23,914 nucleotides of DNA from Aquirhabdus sp. (GTDB taxonomy: Bacteria; Pseudomonadota; Gammaproteobacteria; Pseudomonadales; Moraxellaceae): contig JASLEL010000134.1 of assembly GCA_030151145.1 (NCBI GenBank), positions 1-23,914 of the forward strand, in the 5' to 3' direction. The position numbers and the translations under genes were made by a program. The notes beneath the pieces were generated by a model, which had not been told where the DNA came from, made no database searches, and worked only from the letters and a program-made list of their open reading frames with translations. Below, in pieces: positions 6,953 to 14,905 of the stretch; within the stretch, counting starts at the first letter, position 1, and each line of letters starts with the position of its first letter.

Positions 6953-8317
6953 ATGAGTTTTATACAGGTAGTCCTTGCGGCGTTAGTTTTGCTGGGTCCA
7001 TTGATTGCGATCCACGAGTTCGGTCATTTTTGGGTGGCGCGGCAGCTTGGGGTCAAGGTACTGACCTATTCGATCGGTTTTGGTCCGGCGCTCCTGAAGC
7101 GACGCGGGCGTGATGGTGTGCAGTATCAGGTTGCCCTGATTCCGTTGGGTGGCTATGTGCGGATGGCGGATGAGCGCGAAGGCGAAGTGGCCGAAGAGGA
7201 TCTGCCGTTTGCCTTTAACCGTCAGCCGGTATGGAAGCGGATGGCGATTGTCGCTGCGGGTCCCCTGATTAATTTGCTGTTTGCCGTATTGCTGTTCTGG
7301 GTGCTGTATCTACCCAAAACTGAAGCGATCAACACACGCATCTGGCAGGTCAATGCGAACACGCCGGCAGCGGTTGCAGGTCTGAAGGCCGGCGATCTGA
7401 TTACGGCGATAGACGGCAAGGCCACGCCGACTATGGAGCAGCTGCATTTTGATTTGCTGGGCCGCATGGGTGAGAGTGGGCATATTCAGGTCACGGTTGA
7501 GCGCGATGATCAAAAGATTAGTTATGATCTGCCGATTCATCGTTTTACGCATGTGATCGGTAGCAGTCCTTATGCTGAGCTTGGATTCAGTCCCTATCGT
7601 CCACAGATCGCACCGATCATCGGTCAGGTCGAGCCGGGCAGTGTGGCCGCAAAAGCGGGATTGAAAGTCGGTGACCGTATCGCGATGCTGGATGGAAAGC
7701 CAGTGACAGATTGGATTGCGATGACGGATGTCGTCTATGGGCATCCAGAGCAGCCACTGTCTGCGGTGATTGAGCGTCAAGGTCAGCAGATGCCCATGAC
7801 GCTGACCCCGGCGAGCCGTAAGGATGATCTTGGTACGAAAATTGGATTACTCGGTATTCGACCGCAGATCGTGGATGGGCAAAAGTTTCCGATCCCAGCA
7901 GCCTATAAACAGGTGATTGATCTGGATCCAGTGACTGCACTGGATTATGCCGTGCAGAAGGGCTGGCAGTTTTCTGCCTTGACGATGACGTCGTTTGGCA
8001 AAATGCTCCAGGGCGATGTCAGTTTAGACAATATTCGTGGTCCGATTACCACGGCTCGTATGGCTGAGCGGAGCGCAGAGATTGGTTTCTGGGCCTTCAT
8101 CAGCTATATGGCGGTGATGAGCTTGAGTCTGGGTGTGCTGAATCTGTTGCCGATACCTGTACTGGATGGAGGACATCTGCTGTACTATGCGGCTGAAGCG
8201 ATCGCGGGTCGTCCGCTCTCTGAGGGCTTTCAGCAGGCAGGTTTACGGCTGGGTCTCATGATGCTGCTGGCGTTGATGGGTCTGGCCTTGTTTAATGACG
8301 TGTCCAGCCTGTTTTAG
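6953..8317 (+). CDS. rseP: RIP (site-2) zinc metalloprotease RseP
   Basis: Inner-membrane intramembrane protease that cuts the anti-sigma factor RseA after DegS and also clears signal-peptide remnants. The 454 residues match the E. coli length. The first membrane helix carries the zinc site HEFGH (21-25). Two tandem PDZ domains occupy about residues 115-300, seen as AVAGLKAGDLITAIDGK and SVAAKAGLKVGDRIAMLDGK. The C-terminal membrane part has NLLPIPVLDGGHLL, whose Asp405 is the third zinc ligand (equivalent to E. coli Asp402). The start ATG has AGG five bases upstream. It is last in the tight frr-rseP run and directly precedes bamA, the same order as in many gammaproteobacteria, linking envelope-stress signalling with outer-membrane protein assembly. 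No RseA-like gene is in the window. Confidence 0.96.
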   Translation: MSFIQVVLAALVLLGPLIAIHEFGHFWVARQLGVKVLTYSIGFGPALLKRRGRDGVQYQVALIPLGGYVRMADEREGEVAEEDLPFAFNRQPVWKRMAIVAAGPLINLLFAVLLFWVLYLPKTEAINTRIWQVNANTPAAVAGLKAGDLITAIDGKATPTMEQLHFDLLGRMGESGHIQVTVERDDQKISYDLPIHRFTHVIGSSPYAELGFSPYRPQIAPIIGQVEPGSVAAKAGLKVGDRIAMLDGKPVTDWIAMTDVVYGHPEQPLSAVIERQGQQMPMTLTPASRKDDLGTKIGLLGIRPQIVDGQKFPIPAAYKQVIDLDPVTALDYAVQKGWQFSALTMTSFGKMLQGDVSLDNIRGPITTARMAERSAEIGFWAFISYMAVMSLSLGVLNLLPIPVLDGGHLLYYAAEAIAGRPLSEGFQQAGLRLGLMMLLALMGLALFNDVSSLF

Positions 8318-8429
8318 GTTGGACCATGGCTGCGCCGCAAGATGGCGATGCTTTGCGCGTAATTTTTGAATTTGCGCCCCTTTTTGGGTGCCTTCTATCA
8401 GTTTTGATTTTGACGTGGATATTTTTGGC

Positions 8430-10847
8430 ATGAGACATACTTTTGCGTTATTGCCTTTGACGATCATCACCAGTATGGGGTTGGCTTCGGTATCATCCAG
8501 CGTATTTGCTGAACCCATCACGGCCAATAGCAGTTTTGCTGCCCGGGATATCCGGGTTGATGGTCTGATCCGTCTGACGCCCGCCAGTGTCTCGTCCTCC
8601 CTGCCGATTGCGATTGGTGATGTGATCACGGAAGCCAAAGTGGCTGATGCGATCCGCGCCTTGTATGCGACGGGTAACTTTGATGACGTACAGGCGACCC
8701 GTGAAGGCGATGTACTGGTCTTTAAGGTCATTGAACGTCCGATGATTGCGACGCTGACCCTGAAAGGCAACAAGCTGATTCCTGAAGACTCCCTGAAAAA
8801 GGGTCTGAAAAGCGGCGGTATCAGTGAAGGTGAAGTGCTGAAACGCTCGTCCTTGCAGATCGTCAAGAATGAACTTGAGCAGCAGTACGCCCAGCAGGGC
8901 CGCTATGATGCCGAAGTCCGCGTTGAGACGGTGCCCAAACCGAATAACCGTGTCGATCTAACCATCAATATCTATGAGGGTAACGCCGCCAAGGTGGTGG
9001 ATATTCAGGTCGTCGGCAACACCGTGTTTTCCGATGAGGAAGTCAAGAAAGCTTTTCAGGTCAAATCCAGTGGCTGGGCATCCATCCTGACCCGTGATGA
9101 CCGCTATGCGCGCGAAAAAATGACGGCAAGTCTGGAAGCCCTGCGTGCGCTGTACCTGAACAAGGGTTACATCCACTATGCCCTCAACAGTGCCCAACTG
9201 AATCTGAGTGAAGACAAAAAACGTATTTTTATCGAAGTCAGCCTGACGGAAGGCGCGCAGTACAAATTTGGTGAGACCAAGTTTGTCGGTGATCCGCTGT
9301 ATAAGCCAGATGATCTCAAGCCGCTGATTATCTATAAGCCGGGTACGACCTACTCTCAGGCCGAAGTGACCGCGACTCAGCAACTCTTGACCAAGAAATA
9401 CGGCAATAACGGCTATTACTTTGCCGAGATCAATCCGATTCCGGATATTGATGAGGCGACCAAAACGGTCACCATGAACTATGCCATTAATCCTGGCAAA
9501 CAAGTCTATGTGCGCCGGATCAATTTTAAAGGCAATGAGAAGACCGCCGACAATGTCTTGCGTCGCGAGATGCGTCAGCTCGAAGGCGCACTGGCCTCCA
9601 ACGACAAGATCGATCTGTCAAAGATCCGTCTAGAACGGACGGGCTTCTTTAAGACCGTGACGATTGATACGCCGCGTGTGCCGAATACCGATGATGAAGT
9701 GGATCTGAATGTGTCGGTAGAAGAGCAGCCTTCAGGCAGCAGCTCGATTTCGGTGGGTTATTCGCAGTATGGCGGGGTGACTTTCCAGTTCGGCATCAAC
9801 CAGACCAACTTCTTTGGTACCGGTACTCAGGTTGGTCTCGATCTGTCCCGTTCACAGATTCTGGAAAACTACAATCTGAACGTACTGGACCCGTATTACA
9901 CGGTAGATGGGGTGAGTCGCGGCTTTAACTTCTATGTCCGCAACAGTCGCATCGACACCTCGGTTTCCGTACAGCGTTATTACACCGATGCCTACGGCGG
10001 CTCGATGACCTTTGGTTATCCGGTCGATGAAAATACCAACGTCAGTGCGACGCTGAATGTGGATAACACCACGATCAAGACCTCGCAGTTTGTCTCGCAT
10101 CTGGCACAGGACTATCTCTTGGCGCATGGTGCGACCAATGAGTCGGGTGATCCGGTCAATCCGATCTATAACAAAGGCTTTACTACCTATAATCTCAATC
10201 TGTCATGGGCATATAGCACACTGAACCGTCCAGTACTGGCAACACGCGGGATGTCGCATCAGTTTGGGCTGGAGTCTACGATTCCGGGCAGTGATCTGCA
10301 GTATCAGAAGGCGACCTATAATGGTCAGATCTTCCTGCCGTTCCCGACGCATTATCTGGATGGCTTCCTGCTACGTGCCTATACCAAGATGGGCTATGGT
10401 CATGACCTGCCATTCTGGAAAAACTTCTTCGCCGGTGGCTATGGTTCGGTCCGTGGCTATACCGACTATACGCTGGGACCGCGCAGTAGCGGTATCGGCT
10501 ATAGCGCCACCAGCCCTGACCCGGATCCTGAATATGTCGGTGGCAATGCCATGATTACGGGTGGTCTGGAGCTGGTACTGCCGATTCCGGGCGCGGGGGA
10601 CTGGGCCAGTCAGGTCCGTCCGGTGATCTTCTTTGAGGGTGGTCAAGTGTTCGATACCACCGGCTATAAAGACGTGACAGGGCAGTCTTACAATTTTAGT
10701 GCAAATAATTTCAGATATAGTGCCGGCGTTGGTTTTACATGGATTACCATGATCGGCCCGATTGCGCTCAGTTTTGCGCAGCCAATCAACTCCAAGCCCG
10801 GAGATGATGTCAAGCGCGTGCAGTTTGCAATTGGCCGTGTGTTCTAA
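8430..10847 (+). CDS. bamA: Outer-membrane protein assembly factor BamA (Omp85)
   Basis: Central subunit of the BAM complex, which folds beta-barrel proteins into the outer membrane. The 805-residue precursor starts with a signal peptide (MRHTFALLPLTIITSM..., probable cleavage after SSVFA). Five POTRA repeats follow over roughly residues 34-436, the first reading ARDIRVDGLIRLTPASV. Then comes a 16-strand barrel from about residue 439 (SISVGYSQYGGVTFQFG). The diagnostic loop-6 VRGY motif is at 674-677, and the protein ends in the outer-membrane signal GRVF with terminal Phe. I chose the ATG at 8430 because it directly precedes the signal peptide; a GTG at 8388 would add 14 residues before it. 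The ribosome-binding site is weak (GTGGA, 10 bases upstream). The rseP-bamA gap is 112 bp and may hold a promoter I could not pin down. Confidence 0.97.
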   Translation: MRHTFALLPLTIITSMGLASVSSSVFAEPITANSSFAARDIRVDGLIRLTPASVSSSLPIAIGDVITEAKVADAIRALYATGNFDDVQATREGDVLVFKVIERPMIATLTLKGNKLIPEDSLKKGLKSGGISEGEVLKRSSLQIVKNELEQQYAQQGRYDAEVRVETVPKPNNRVDLTINIYEGNAAKVVDIQVVGNTVFSDEEVKKAFQVKSSGWASILTRDDRYAREKMTASLEALRALYLNKGYIHYALNSAQLNLSEDKKRIFIEVSLTEGAQYKFGETKFVGDPLYKPDDLKPLIIYKPGTTYSQAEVTATQQLLTKKYGNNGYYFAEINPIPDIDEATKTVTMNYAINPGKQVYVRRINFKGNEKTADNVLRREMRQLEGALASNDKIDLSKIRLERTGFFKTVTIDTPRVPNTDDEVDLNVSVEEQPSGSSSISVGYSQYGGVTFQFGINQTNFFGTGTQVGLDLSRSQILENYNLNVLDPYYTVDGVSRGFNFYVRNSRIDTSVSVQRYYTDAYGGSMTFGYPVDENTNVSATLNVDNTTIKTSQFVSHLAQDYLLAHGATNESGDPVNPIYNKGFTTYNLNLSWAYSTLNRPVLATRGMSHQFGLESTIPGSDLQYQKATYNGQIFLPFPTHYLDGFLLRAYTKMGYGHDLPFWKNFFAGGYGSVRGYTDYTLGPRSSGIGYSATSPDPDPEYVGGNAMITGGLELVLPIPGAGDWASQVRPVIFFEGGQVFDTTGYKDVTGQSYNFSANNFRYSAGVGFTWITMIGPIALSFAQPINSKPGDDVKRVQFAIGRVF

Positions 10848-10985
10848 TCGGACACATGGGTGTGGGACAGACACGACAGGACGATAGGATACGTTGGTCG
10901 TGATTGTAAAAAAGTCCGGCGGGAGTGATGTAGTCCCGTTTTAGGATAACGGTTAATTTTAATATGCGTTGTACGGAGAAACGGA

Positions 10986-11489
10986 ATGCGTTCATTTTTT
11001 AAAGGCGTAGCACTGATTGCAGCAGTTGCTTTATCCCCCTTGGCCAATGCCAATAACGTGGCCGTGGCGGATTCACAAGAAGCCGTACTGGCTTCCAATC
11101 TGGCAAAGCAGACCATTGATGGCCTCAATAGCAGTCTGAAACCCCAGCGTGATCGTCTGGAACAACTGCGCAAGGATATTCAAGGGCTGCAGGAACGCTT
11201 TCAGAAAGACGGTTCGGTGATGAGCGACAAAGACAAGCAGGCATTGCAGGCACAAGCGCAATCCAAGCTCAATGAATACAACAGCACTGCCGAAGGTGTA
11301 CAGCGCCGTATTGAAGAAGCACAAGGCACCATGTTGAAAACAGTGATGCCAAAGCTGGAAGGAATCATTGAAGAACTGCGCAAAGAAGGCAACTACGATG
11401 TGATCATCGAGAAGAAATATGCCATCTGGGCAGCACCAGGCGTTGATCTGACCAAAAAAATCACAGAGCGTCTGAACGCTGCGAAGTAA
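10986..11489 (+). CDS. skp: Periplasmic chaperone Skp/OmpH family
   Basis: A 167-residue periplasmic protein that, as Skp, binds unfolded outer-membrane proteins between the Sec machinery and BamA. There is a signal peptide MRSFFKGVALIAAVALSPLANA with cleavage before NNVAVADSQEAVLAS, then two long charged helices (SLKPQRDRLEQLRKDIQGLQERF... and QAQAQSKLNEYNSTAEGVQRRIEEAQ) that form the tentacle coiled coil. The family's closing segment follows: YDVIIEKKYAIWAAPGVDLTKKITERLN. Length and position between bamA and lpxD fit the family exactly. GGAG lies seven bases before the ATG. The 138-bp gap after bamA has no recognisable terminator, so co-transcription is likely. Nothing unusual. Confidence 0.93.
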   Translation: MRSFFKGVALIAAVALSPLANANNVAVADSQEAVLASNLAKQTIDGLNSSLKPQRDRLEQLRKDIQGLQERFQKDGSVMSDKDKQALQAQAQSKLNEYNSTAEGVQRRIEEAQGTMLKTVMPKLEGIIEELRKEGNYDVIIEKKYAIWAAPGVDLTKKITERLNAAK

Positions 11490-11531
11490 TCCGTTTGCCA
11501 TGATGGACGATTGTTTTCAGGGTTAATCATC

Positions 11532-12629
11532 ATGACACTGACGAATAAAACTTTTACGCTGGCTGACATTGCTCACTACCTGAACAAACTTCAGGCAGTG
11601 GGGCGTCTGCCACTGGCAGTGCCGGTCGTCATCGATGGCGATGCGGCTAAAAGCGTTGTCGGTATTGCAACGCTTGCGCAGGCGACCCCGGATCATCTGG
11701 GGTTTCTATCTAATTCCAAATACCGCAATCAGTTAGGCCAGACCCAAGCCGGTGCCATGATTCTCAAGGCAGCTGACCGTGATGGCTTTGCTGGACCGGC
11801 ACTGGTCGTGTCTGATCCCTATATGGTGTTTGCGGCCTTAACCTATTTATTTGATCCCACTCAAGTCCCTGCCCCAAGTATCCATCCTACAGCCGTCATC
11901 TCTCCAACCGCGACCTTGGCTGAAAATGTCTCTATCGGCCCGTATGTCGTGATCGAAGACCGTGTGCAGATCGGTGCCGGTACGATCATTGGTCCCAGTG
12001 CGCATCTGAGCCATGATGTGGTCGTGGGCGAGGGCTGCTGGATCGAGTCGCAGGTGACGATTCACCATCATTGCCAACTCGGTCAGCGGGTGCGTATCCA
12101 TGCCGGAACCGTTGTCGGGGCCGAGGGCTTTGGCTTTGCGCCTGCCGGTGGCCGCTGGCACCGGATCGTCCAGCTTGGTCGTGTCGTGATCCATGATGAT
12201 GTGCGTATCGGTGCCAACGTGACGATTGATCGCGGGGCGCTTGACGATACAGTGATTGGTCGCGGCGTGATCATTGATAATCAGGTTCAGATCGCGCATA
12301 ACGTGACGATCGGTGAGCACACGGCCATCGCAGCCATGACCGGCATTGCCGGGAGCGTCAGGATCGGTGCACATTGCATCATTGGTGGTGCGGTTGGCAT
12401 CTCTGGGCATCTTGAGATCACGGACCATGTACAGTTGGCCGGAATGACGATGGTGATCGGATCGATTACCGAACCGGGAAGTTATTCTTCGGGGATGGCG
12501 TGTGAAAAAACACCAGATTGGCGCCGCACTGCAGTACGGGTCCGTAATCTGGGCAAGATGAGCGAGCAAATCAAAGAGTTGCAACTCGCGCTAGAACGGT
12601 TAGAATTACAGGTACATCAGCAGTCTTGA
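11532..12629 (+). CDS. lpxD: UDP-3-O-(3-hydroxyacyl)glucosamine N-acyltransferase
   Basis: Third step of lipid A synthesis: transfers a hydroxyacyl chain from acyl-ACP to the 2-amino group of UDP-3-O-acylglucosamine in the cytoplasm. The 365-residue product has the N-terminal uridine-binding domain (ADIAHYLN..., LGFLSNSKYRNQL). A left-handed beta helix of hexapeptide repeats follows (from IHPTAVISPTATL to about residue 310), then a C-terminal helix with the coiled segment SEQIKELQLALERLELQV. The catalytic His is His256 in DNQVQIAHNV (E. coli His239). EGFGFAP is the usual lipid-contacting motif. I chose the ATG at 11532, with CAGGG upstream, over TTG 11511. It is 42 bases after skp and 55 before fabZ, the standard order. 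Confidence 0.96.
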   Translation: MTLTNKTFTLADIAHYLNKLQAVGRLPLAVPVVIDGDAAKSVVGIATLAQATPDHLGFLSNSKYRNQLGQTQAGAMILKAADRDGFAGPALVVSDPYMVFAALTYLFDPTQVPAPSIHPTAVISPTATLAENVSIGPYVVIEDRVQIGAGTIIGPSAHLSHDVVVGEGCWIESQVTIHHHCQLGQRVRIHAGTVVGAEGFGFAPAGGRWHRIVQLGRVVIHDDVRIGANVTIDRGALDDTVIGRGVIIDNQVQIAHNVTIGEHTAIAAMTGIAGSVRIGAHCIIGGAVGISGHLEITDHVQLAGMTMVIGSITEPGSYSSGMACEKTPDWRRTAVRVRNLGKMSEQIKELQLALERLELQVHQQS

Positions 12630-12684
12630 TGCCAAAATGGATCAGAGATGTTGCTTATGGTCGTAATTATTCCAGAAGTTATAT

Positions 12685-13161
12685 ATGAATCAACCAATTA
12701 TTCTCGAAAAACCATTAACTAGTGAAGAGCTTTTGCATTTTTTGCCGCAACGTTTTCCGATGCTCATGGTTGATCGCGTGCTTTCGGTAGATGCGGATGG
12801 GGTAATTGTCGGTATAAAAAATGTGACTATCAATGAGCCTTTCTTTCAAGGACACTTTCCGGACAAGCCGATCATGCCTGGCGTGATGATTCTGGAGGCC
12901 ATGGCGCAAATTTCGGGGGTATTGGGCTTGCTGCTACACGGCAGACGCCCCGAAGACGGCAAGATGTTTTTATTTGCCGGTGTGGATAAGGTTCGGTTTA
13001 AACGGCGCGTCATTCCAGGGGATACCTTGACATTGACGGCCAGACTTATAACATCAAAAAAGAATATTTATAAATTTACCTGTCAGGCCAATGTCGGTGA
13101 TGAACTGGCTGCCAGTGCTGAAATTTTAATCGCAGAACAACAGATGGAGATTGTGCAATGA
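12685..13161 (+). CDS. fabZ: (3R)-hydroxyacyl-ACP dehydratase FabZ
   Basis: Hot-dog-fold dehydratase of type II fatty-acid synthesis, acting on 3-hydroxyacyl-ACP, the same pool that LpxA and LpxD draw on. The 158 residues contain the catalytic pair His57 (QGHFPDKPIMPG) and Glu71 (LEAMAQ), plus FAGVDKVRFKRRVIPGD. The otherwise highly conserved N-terminal box, usually LPHRYPFLLVDR, reads LPQRFPMLMVDR, so the His is a Gln; this residue is not catalytic. The first ~20 codons are more AT-rich than the neighbours and the ribosome-binding site is weak. The stop codon overlaps an in-frame ATG for the long form of lpxA (ATGA at 13158). Confidence 0.96.
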   Translation: MNQPIILEKPLTSEELLHFLPQRFPMLMVDRVLSVDADGVIVGIKNVTINEPFFQGHFPDKPIMPGVMILEAMAQISGVLGLLLHGRRPEDGKMFLFAGVDKVRFKRRVIPGDTLTLTARLITSKKNIYKFTCQANVGDELAASAEILIAEQQMEIVQ

Positions 13162-13232
13162 GTCTCGTATCCGGTCATGCCGAAGATCATGCGAACCGCG
13201 CGCATTCCCGTGTTGCTGAGGGGCAGACCACT

Positions 13233-14039
13233 ATGACGAAACGCATTGATTCCAAAAGCCATCCTTTGATCCATCCTACGGCTGTTGTCGATCCCAGTGC
13301 GCATATTGATCCGACCACCAGCATCGGGCCATATTCGATCATTGGGCCGCAAGTCACGATTGGCGCAAATTGCGTGATTGGCCCGCATGTGGTGATCAGT
13401 CGCTGGACGCGTATTGGTGCCCGTAATCGCATTTTTCAGTTTGCAACGATCGGCGAAGATTGTCAGGATCTGAAGTATCGTGGTGAAGAGACTTGGCTTG
13501 AAATCGGCGATGATAATATGATTCGCGAGTCCTGCACCATCCATCGCGGAACGACGCAGGATGAGGGCATGACCCGGATCGGTAGTAATAACCTGCTGAT
13601 GGTGAATACGCATGTGGCCCATGACTGTGTGATCGGCAGCCATTGTGTGTTTGCCAACAACGTGGGTATCGCAGGCCATGTCAAGATCGGTGATCATGTG
13701 ATCGCAGGTGGCAACTCTGGCATTCATCAGTTCTGCCGCATGGACTCCTACAGTATGCTGGGGGGCGGCAGTGTGCTGCTAAAAGATCTGCCGGCCTATG
13801 TGATGGCCTCGGGCAATCCGGCCAAACCGCACGGCATGAACTTTGAAGGGATGCGCCGGCGTGGCTGGTCAGCAGATACCATCGCCGCACTGAAAGAAGC
13901 CTATAAAGTGATCTATCGTCAGGGTCTGACCGCTGAGCAGGCAATCAGTGTCCTGACCGAAGAGATCCTGCCTGATCATGCTGAAGTGCAACTGCTGGTC
14001 GATTCTCTGTATCATTCGGAGCGTGGTATCGTTCGCTGA
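13233..14039 (+). CDS. lpxA: UDP-N-acetylglucosamine O-acyltransferase
   Basis: First step of lipid A synthesis: transfers 3-hydroxyacyl from ACP to the 3-OH of UDP-GlcNAc; a cytoplasmic trimer. The beta helix runs from IHPTAVVDPSAHIDPT to about residue 190, with ESCTIHRGT and MVNTHVAHDC, where His130 is the catalytic base (E. coli His125). The GNSGIHQF motif and a helical C-terminal domain ending in SERGIVR follow. I chose the ATG at 13233 (268 residues, near the 262 of E. coli), preceded by GAGGGG at nine bases. An in-frame ATG at 13158 overlapping the fabZ stop would add 25 residues with no family counterpart. A terminator follows directly, so lpxB is not part of this operon. Confidence 0.95.
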   Translation: MTKRIDSKSHPLIHPTAVVDPSAHIDPTTSIGPYSIIGPQVTIGANCVIGPHVVISRWTRIGARNRIFQFATIGEDCQDLKYRGEETWLEIGDDNMIRESCTIHRGTTQDEGMTRIGSNNLLMVNTHVAHDCVIGSHCVFANNVGIAGHVKIGDHVIAGGNSGIHQFCRMDSYSMLGGGSVLLKDLPAYVMASGNPAKPHGMNFEGMRRRGWSADTIAALKEAYKVIYRQGLTAEQAISVLTEEILPDHAEVQLLVDSLYHSERGIVR

Positions 14040-14064
14040 TTCAGATAAAGAATAGTTTTGATAT

Positions 14065-14089
14065 AAAGGCCCGCATATGCGGGCCTTTT
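14065..14089. terminator. Bidirectional terminator between lpxA and the SIMPL gene
   Basis: A perfect 24-base palindrome with 12-base arms (AAAGGCCCGCAT and its complement) at 14065-14088, framed by A and T runs. It lies 25 bases after the lpxA stop and 33 bases after the stop of the convergent minus-strand gene, so it serves both. Confidence 0.92.
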
Positions 14090-14121
14090 GTATGGTCGAT
14101 CATTTATTTCAGGTTGATCAT

Positions 14122-14823
14122 TTATTGCAACTGGATCGTCCCATTGGCGGTGACGCGGATCTGACTGTTACCGCCCTGTACATCCTGAGCAGGAATGCTG
14201 GCAGCATCTGCTTTGGCCGCACGCATCATCATGGGCATGGGGCGATAGCCGCCATTACTGGCCGTATTGACATTGACTTGTACCAGCTCATATTTGCTGG
14301 CGCCCCAAGCGTCTTGCAGCACGGTCGCGCGTTCGCGGAACTGTTTGGTGACGTCGGTCAGTAGTTCTTTTTCAACTTTATAGCGCTGCTGGTCGGAGAC
14401 GGAGAAGTTGACACTGTCCAATTGCAGGCTGGATTGCAGTTTAGCGATCAGCTCACTGCCTGCCTTGAAGTTGGTGGTCTTGAGCTGAACTTCAGCACGA
14501 CTGCGCCAGCCGGAGAGTTTGTTGTTTTTGTCATAGACCGGGTAGGTGTTTTGATTGCCGGTACTGAGCTTTACGTCAGGATAGTCTTTGGCAGTGGCGA
14601 CTGCGTTATTTAAGACTTGCGCGGTATCACGCGCCAGCAGGGCAGGATTGCTGTTGTTGAGCTCGGTATATAAGGTGGCCTGCATTTCGTCGTTTTGGAC
14701 ATCGCGGCTGCTTTCGGCCTGCAGATCGACGATACGGTGCTCGCGCGGGGTATCCGCCTGGGCGGGTAGCGTATACAGGACAGAGAGACTGAGTGCAGAG
14801 AGCAGAAGAAGTTTAGAGGTCAT
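14122..14823 (-). CDS. Periplasmic SIMPL-domain (DUF541) protein
   Basis: A 233-residue secreted protein. The signal peptide MTSKLLLLSALSLSVLYTLPAQA is followed by a SIMPL/DUF541-type domain: an amphipathic alternation typical of the family (IVDLQAESSRDVQNDEMQATLYTE, LNNAVATAKDYPDVKLSTGNQNTYPVYD, the central LSGWRSRAEVQLKTTNFKAGSELIAKL, and the helix TKQFRERATVLQDAWGASKYELVQVNV). SIMPL proteins are trimer- or ring-forming periplasmic proteins related to E. coli YggE (oxidative-stress protection); the role here is unknown. I chose the ATG at 14823, with GGAG six bases upstream and immediately before the signal peptide; an upstream in-frame start at 14859 adds a non-signal-like stretch. It lies downstream of the cpoB-like gene, probably in one operon, and ends at the shared terminator with lpxA. 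Confidence 0.87.
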   Translation of the reverse strand: MTSKLLLLSALSLSVLYTLPAQADTPREHRIVDLQAESSRDVQNDEMQATLYTELNNSNPALLARDTAQVLNNAVATAKDYPDVKLSTGNQNTYPVYDKNNKLSGWRSRAEVQLKTTNFKAGSELIAKLQSSLQLDSVNFSVSDQQRYKVEKELLTDVTKQFRERATVLQDAWGASKYELVQVNVNTASNGGYRPMPMMMRAAKADAASIPAQDVQGGNSQIRVTANGTIQLQ

Positions 14824-14852
14824 GATGGGCTCCGGAAAGCATGAGAAGAGGG

Positions 14853-14880
14853 CCACCATGACATGAGGCTGTCATGGTGG
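14853..14880 (-). repeat. 11-bp perfect inverted repeat between cpoB-like and SIMPL genes
   Basis: CCACCATGACA at 14853-14863 and its exact complement at 14870-14880 with a 6-base loop. On the minus strand it sits 25 bases after the cpoB-like stop and 29 bases before the SIMPL start. There is no T-run, so it is more likely an RNA-stabilising or attenuating hairpin than a full terminator. Confidence 0.75.
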
Positions 14881-14905
14881 TGGGTGTGAAAAGGAGGAGG
14901 CGAGA

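Noticed and set aside
11847..12584. 245-codon minus-strand frame opposite lpxD
   Set aside because: Asp/His/Arg-rich composition produced by the hexapeptide-repeat codons of lpxD read backward.
11900..13800. Periodic hexapeptide repeats in two genes, at first suggesting a repeat-protein or adhesin
   Set aside because: They are the left-handed beta helices of LpxD and LpxA, fully explained by the acyltransferase family.
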